Origin: JAJPHI01 sp035541875
GTDB lineage: Bacteria; Desulfobacterota; Binatia; Binatales; Binataceae
Direction: 5' to 3'
Length of the DNA: 64,000 nt
NCBI GenBank assembly: GCA_035541875.1
Contig: DATKML010000034.1
Location: 1 to 64,000 of the forward strand
The notes beneath the pieces were generated by a model. That model searched no databases, had not been told where the DNA came from, and worked only from the letters and a program-made list of their open reading frames with translations. Both the position numbers and the translations under genes were made by a program. Of the stretch, positions 59,825 to 64,000 are shown piece after piece. The stretch's first letter is position 1. Each line of letters opens with the position of its first letter.

Positions 59825-62800
59825 TTATGCCGCCTGGGGGATCGTCAGTGAAATCAGACGAGAGATTCCGGGACGCTCCATCGTAACGCCATGGATATGA
59901 TCCGCAGCCTGCATCGTCCGCTGGTTGTGCGTGATGATGATAAATTGCGAACGCGCTTTGAGTTCGCGCACCAGTGTGGTGAAAGCTGCTAGGCTGAACT
60001 CGTCGAGCGGCGCATCGACCTCGTCCATCACACAGAACGGACTCGGATTGAGGAGGAAGAGCGAGAAGATCAACGCCATCGCGGAAAGGGCCTTCTCGCC
60101 ACCCGAGAGCAGGCCGATCTCTTTCACTTTCTTGCCGACCGGCTGTACAAGGATATTCACCCCGGCTTCCAGCACATCGTCGGCTTCCGTTAGTTCGAGA
60201 CGGCCCTTCCCTCCGCGCATCAGCTTGGGAAATAGCTCTTCAAAGTTGCGGGCCGCACCTTCGAAGGTCTCGGCAAAGCGGCGACGGGCCTCGCGATTCA
60301 ACTTTTGAATCGTATGGGCCAAATCGTCGGCGGCCGCTTTCAGATCGGCACGCTCGGCGTTCAGAGCGCTGCTGCGCTCTTCGAGTTCACGCACTTCCGA
60401 TTCAGCGGCCAGGTTCACCTCGCCGATACGCTCGGCGCGGGTGCGAAGTTCCGCGAGCCGATTCGCATCAGCCTCGGGATCGCGATCGGCGAGTTGCCCG
60501 CGCAACTCATGAGCCCGATCGTCGAACATCGCCTTGAACTTCTCAGTGAAACCGCGCTCGTACTCTTCGATCAATGTCCGCGCGCGCTCCCGCCGAATCT
60601 GGCAATGGGTAGCCTCAGTTTCGAGCGCGGTAGACTGCTCGCGTGCGCTTTTCAGTTGCACGCGCGAGGCTTCGACTTCCTTTTCGGTCTCGCGTACCGC
60701 TTGAGTAAGGGTCCCGACCGCGGTTGCGAGTTCCGAAACACGGCTCTGCGCTGCCTCATCCTGAGCCGCCAAGCCAGCTAACTCCTGTTCGAATTCGGCA
60801 CGTTCAGTAGCCGCTCGCGCGATCTCCTCATGATGGCGTCGGATCTGCGCCTCCAGACCAGCAGCCTTGTCACGCTGATGACGCAGTTCCTGCGCGAGCG
60901 CTGCCAACGCCGCTTTGCGTGTCTCCACCCGGGCGGCCAGTGCACGAGTCTCTTCGCCAAGCCGCGTCGCTTCTTCGCGATTCCGGGCGAGATCATTTGC
61001 CGCATCCGAGAGCTTCTCGCGCGCCTCTTGCTCCAGCCGCGCCAACTCTTCGAGTCGGTCGTTGGCGGTCTGCACCAGATTCACAACCTCGGCGGAGCGG
61101 CGCTCCAACGAGGCGCGATTAGCTTCCACCAGTGCGAGACGTTGCTCGGCTTTCGCGACCTGACTGCGGGCTTCATCAAGACGTCGCTCCGCCTCCACGA
61201 GATGAGCCTTGGCGCGGCGCACTCCTTCGAGTTCGTCGCGAAGAGCCAAACGTGCCCATCCGCTTTGCCTTACAATTACCTCGTGATCAGCTTCGGCTTC
61301 GGCAACCGCACGCTCCGCTGCTTCGAGCGTCAGCGCCCGTTGGCGCATCCCGAGTTCGGCTTCGTCTTCCACATGAACACCGCTGCCACCGCTGATCAGA
61401 TGATCGGGTGAGAGCAGGTCACCATCGCGAGTCACGAAAACCGTTCCGCGTCCGTTCAGGTTCGAGGCGGCCTGTGCCGAGCGCAGATCGTCGGCGACCA
61501 TCACGTGGCCCATCAACGCCTCGGCTATCGGAGCGTAGCGCGGCTCGACCTCGACCATGTCGAGCAAGCGCCCGGCGATACCCGGCGCGTCGATCGCATC
61601 GTGCGGAGTTCCGGTCGCTTGAAGCGCTTCGGGAATGAAGCTCATCCGGCCGGCCTGTTGCTGTTTCAGAATTTCAACCGCGCGCAATGCAAAGTTGGGC
61701 GATTGAATGATTACACCGTCGAGCTGTTCACCAAGTACAGCCCGGAGAGCGGGCTCCAACGCGGGCGGCGCTTTCATCACTTCGAGCAACATTGGCGGAC
61801 GCGTCGCCGGGCCGTCACCATTGAGCGACTGCAGTACACTGCTCAGACGCTCGCTTGCCCCATTGGGCATAATCCGCCGCGCATTCACGAGCGCGCGGTC
61901 GCGACGCTGGCGCGCAGCCGCCAACGCCTGATTACTCTGCTCAAGCGCCGAGCGGAGCTGGAACTCGCGCTCGCTGGTTTCGCGCTGTTCGGCCTCACGG
62001 GCGGTGATTCCGTCGCGAGCGAGCAGAGTAACTTCGGTCGCCTGCGCGAGAGCGCCACGAGCCGTGTTAAGTGCCTCTGCCAATCGCGGCAGTTCCTCGG
62101 TGACCGTGGCGATCCGCTGTTCATTATCGGCGCGCTCGCCGGACAGATCCCCGAGCCGTCCACGCGTCACCGCCGCCTGACGAATCAGTTCTGAAAGATT
62201 GTCCTTAAGCGCTTCGACCCGCTTTTCAGCCTGGCGCAGAGCGGCCTCAGCCTCGCGCTGACTGTTGCGAAGCTGGCTGAGTTTGCTCTCGCTCTCGCTG
62301 TCATCGGCCCGCTTTTCTCGTGCCAGCTTGGCGCCGGCAAAGGCGCGCCCAGCCCGAGCAGCCGTGATTTGCGTCTCCAGGTCATGCAGCCGCGACGCAA
62401 GGCTCGGCGCCATCTCATTGAGATTCGAGAGACGGCGTTCCAGAAAACCACGCGTGCGCGCTCGTTCTTCGAAGGCGGTGCGCAGATTAGCGAGTTCGCG
62501 TTCGGTGTTGGCCAACCGATCGCGCAACGAGGCGAGTCTCGCCCCCGATTCGTCGACGGCTCGCTGCGATGATTCGACTGCCGTGCGAGCCGCTTCGGTC
62601 TGCTCGATCAGTTCCGCCTCACGCTCCGATTGAGCAACCAACTCTTCACGCTGTTCAAAGATCCGGCGCGCGGAGGTTAGCTGTTCCAACTCGCCGAGCT
62701 CGGCGCGAATCACCTTGTAGGCTTCAGCCTTCTTGGCCTGCCGGCGAGCGAAGTTGAGCTGTCGTTCGATTTCGTTGAGAACATCATCGACGCGAGCGAG

Positions 62801-63373
62801 ATTTTCGCGTACGCGCTCAAGTTTGCGTTCGCTGATTTCGCGCCGCCCTTTGAAGAGCGAGAGCCCAGCCGCCTCCTCGACCATCGCGCGGAGTTCAATC
62901 GGCTTGGCTTGGATAATCTCGTCGATTCGCCCCTGCTCCACCAGCGCATAGCCGCGACTGTGGATCTGAGCTGCCATAAAGAATTCGGTGATATCTTTAA
63001 GGCGACATGGAATCTTGTTGATAAGATATTCGGAGTCACCGTTGCGGTAGACTCGTCGGGTTACGGCGATTTCGCTAAGTGCAGTGTAGGGTTCGGGAAG
63101 TGTGCTACCCGCCTCGGCTTCAAGCAGTAGCGTGACCTCGGCCATGCCGGCTGGGGCGTTCGAATCGTTACCGGCATAGATAAGGTCTTCGGCGGATTTG
63201 CCGCGGAGTCGAGTCGGTGCCTGCTCGCCCAAAACCCAGCGAATCGCGTCGACAACGTTCGATTTCCCGCAACCGTTCGGACCCACCACGGCGGTGACGC
63301 CTGGGCTAAAGCTAATTACCGTAGGATCGAGAAAGGATTTGAAGCCTACAACATCAAGGCTCTTAAGACGCAT
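59825..63373 (-). CDS. smc: Chromosome segregation ATPase SMC
   Basis: The 1182-residue protein is a full-length SMC that loads on the chromosome with ScpAB and extrudes loops. The N-terminal Walker A is GPNGCGKS (31-38). Two long coiled coils flank a hinge (about 520-680; GTVFVTRDGDLLSPDHLISGG). The C-terminal ABC signature LLSGGEKALSAMALIF and Walker B FCVMDEVDAPLD close the ATPase. Length and motif order are normal. An upstream hairpin region (63374-63520) separates it from the HNH gene. Confidence 0.97.
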   Translation of the reverse strand: MRLKSLDVVGFKSFLDPTVISFSPGVTAVVGPNGCGKSNVVDAIRWVLGEQAPTRLRGKSAEDLIYAGNDSNAPAGMAEVTLLLEAEAGSTLPEPYTALSEIAVTRRVYRNGDSEYLINKIPCRLKDITEFFMAAQIHSRGYALVEQGRIDEIIQAKPIELRAMVEEAAGLSLFKGRREISERKLERVRENLARVDDVLNEIERQLNFARRQAKKAEAYKVIRAELGELEQLTSARRIFEQREELVAQSEREAELIEQTEAARTAVESSQRAVDESGARLASLRDRLANTERELANLRTAFEERARTRGFLERRLSNLNEMAPSLASRLHDLETQITAARAGRAFAGAKLAREKRADDSESESKLSQLRNSQREAEAALRQAEKRVEALKDNLSELIRQAAVTRGRLGDLSGERADNEQRIATVTEELPRLAEALNTARGALAQATEVTLLARDGITAREAEQRETSEREFQLRSALEQSNQALAAARQRRDRALVNARRIMPNGASERLSSVLQSLNGDGPATRPPMLLEVMKAPPALEPALRAVLGEQLDGVIIQSPNFALRAVEILKQQQAGRMSFIPEALQATGTPHDAIDAPGIAGRLLDMVEVEPRYAPIAEALMGHVMVADDLRSAQAASNLNGRGTVFVTRDGDLLSPDHLISGGSGVHVEDEAELGMRQRALTLEAAERAVAEAEADHEVIVRQSGWARLALRDELEGVRRAKAHLVEAERRLDEARSQVAKAEQRLALVEANRASLERRSAEVVNLVQTANDRLEELARLEQEAREKLSDAANDLARNREEATRLGEETRALAARVETRKAALAALAQELRHQRDKAAGLEAQIRRHHEEIARAATERAEFEQELAGLAAQDEAAQSRVSELATAVGTLTQAVRETEKEVEASRVQLKSAREQSTALETEATHCQIRRERARTLIEEYERGFTEKFKAMFDDRAHELRGQLADRDPEADANRLAELRTRAERIGEVNLAAESEVRELEERSSALNAERADLKAAADDLAHTIQKLNREARRRFAETFEGAARNFEELFPKLMRGGKGRLELTEADDVLEAGVNILVQPVGKKVKEIGLLSGGEKALSAMALIFSLFLLNPSPFCVMDEVDAPLDEFSLAAFTTLVRELKARSQFIIITHNQRTMQAADHIHGVTMERPGISRLISLTIPQAA

Positions 63374-63477
63374 ACCGACGCCACCGCCTCCACCTCATTT
63401 CGGACCCCTTCAGCATACCCTACCCCGACCGTTGCCGGTCAAGGCTAACCGCTAGGGATAGTATGCTGATTCACTAA

Positions 63478-63505
63478 CAGGCCCCGCATCTTGAGTCGGG
63501 GTCTG
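63478..63505. terminator. Weak hairpin between HNH gene and smc
   Basis: CAGGCCCCG (63478-63486) pairs with CGGGGTCTG (63497-63505) with one mismatch. No T-run follows. It is just downstream of the HNH gene and upstream of smc, so it could end the former transcript. Confidence 0.35.
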
Positions 63506-63520
63506 TGGATAATACGAGCA

Positions 63521-64000
63521 TCAGTCCTGAATCAATTCAGTATTCCAGTAGGCTGCATCGACGGTCGTCAGGAATGGCATCCATTCCTGATACCGGCGCA
63601 AGCTGAACATCTCGCTACTGAACGGAGTCCACTGGGGGCGCTTAGGCTTGCTAATCAAGACCATTCGCGCCTCTTCGGGTGTACGACCACCTTTGCGACG
63701 GTTACAGATGTGGCAGGAGCAGACCACGTTCTCCCAGGTCGATTGGCCGCCCTGCGAGCGTGGAACTACATGGTCCAGGTTCAATTCCGTGCGCGGCAGA
63801 CGGCGCGCGCAGTATTGGCAGGTATTGTTGTCCCGCGCGTAGATGTTAAAGCGCGAAAAACGCACGTGTCGCTTGGGGACGCGTTCATACGCCACCAGCA
63901 ACAAGACGCGCGGAACCCGCACGACCCCGCCGATTACGCCAACGCGCTCATGATGCATCTCGACGGCGAGATCGCGCCAGCTGTTGAAATCAAAAGTGCG
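63521..64000 (-). CDS. HNH endonuclease, 5' end outside the window
   Basis: At least 159 residues are seen, and the frame is open to the window edge (reading RTFDFNSWRDLAVE before the first internal Met). The domain has FSRFNIYARDNNTCQYCARR, then LNLDHVVPRSQGG, and NVVCSCHICNRRKGG. That is the HNH pattern with two CxxC zinc pairs and a basic N-terminal approach. Such free-standing HNH proteins are common next to housekeeping genes and of uncertain role. The real start lies beyond 64000. Confidence 0.92.
   Translation of the reverse strand, partial: RTFDFNSWRDLAVEMHHERVGVIGGVVRVPRVLLLVAYERVPKRHVRFSRFNIYARDNNTCQYCARRLPRTELNLDHVVPRSQGGQSTWENVVCSCHICNRRKGGRTPEEARMVLISKPKRPQWTPFSSEMFSLRRYQEWMPFLTTVDAAYWNTELIQD

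Noticed and set aside
63504..63512. Perfect DnaA box (TTATCCACA on the minus strand) near smc
   Set aside because: A single 9-mer is expected about every 130 kb per strand by chance; there is no cluster, no AT-rich unwinding region and no dnaA or dnaN nearby, so no origin is claimed.
1..64000. CRISPR array, prophage, insertion sequence, tRNA or rRNA
   Set aside because: No regularly spaced repeats, transposase, integrase, phage structural genes or tRNA-like cloverleaf were found in the gaps by eye; a tRNA scan was not possible.

Overview
The window reads as a continuous chromosomal segment of a GC-rich, Gram-negative-type bacterium. It is gene-dense, and lipoprotein and periplasmic signal peptides are common. 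I saw no rRNA, tRNA, insertion sequence, prophage or CRISPR array. Lineage markers are the order ftsY - zapB-like - zapA - (6S RNA) - 5-formyl-THF cyclo-ligase - rny, the order dprA - topA - trmFO, an Asn-type EF-P, and a wealth of acyl-CoA ligase, enoyl-CoA hydratase, EthD, SnoaL and cyclase-family enzymes. By inference this suits an uncultured lineage of the former deltaproteobacterial grade (Desulfobacterota or Binatota type); Acidobacteriota is an alternative. A 16S or marker-gene tree is needed to decide.

Layout. 0-4 kb: strong inverted repeats, efp, a large secreted three-repeat protein, ygfZ, and a desulforedoxin-sized protein. 4-9 kb: a catabolic operon (amidohydrolase, two crotonase-fold proteins, acyl-CoA ligase) ending in a second desulforedoxin-sized protein. 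9-14.7 kb: a radical SAM enzyme, an SDR and several secreted or membrane proteins of unknown function. 14.7-18.8 kb: split biotin carboxylase/BCCP, a cold-shock protein, and a divergent diiron ferritin-like / ZIP transporter pair around a 14-bp palindrome. 18.9-28.1 kb: dprA, topA, an ECF42-type sigma/DGPF/GFA operon with a UbiA-like protein, trmFO, ppx/gppA and an HU-like gene. 28.2-34.4 kb: membrane glycosyltransferase, methyltransferase, SDR, and two tandem paralogous membrane proteins. 34.4-40.7 kb: EthD protein, a frameshifted cobalamin-binding protein, two phosphohydrolases and a BtuFCD-like ABC transporter. 40.7-47.9 kb: single-chain ETF and a run of small-molecule enzymes. 47.9-52.8 kb: a probable operon of ferritin-like protein, sigma factor, anti-sigma factor with a Ycf48-like tail, and an in-frame fusion of an RnfD/NqrB-like membrane domain to DUF2330. 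52.9-64 kb: rny, fthC-like, 6S RNA, zapA, zapB-like, ftsY, a secreted phosphoesterase, smc, and an HNH endonuclease cut by the window edge.

The most interesting items are: the sigma/anti-sigma/RnfD/DUF2330 operon with its in-frame fusion and internal start; the candidate 6S RNA in its classical zapA/fthC position; two desulforedoxin-like mini-genes; a fused EtfB-EtfA; a 22-bp tandem duplication that frameshifts a cobalamin-binding protein; and a tandem pair of large membrane proteins with conserved but unassigned motifs. Function calls rest on motif recognition by eye; no database search was run.
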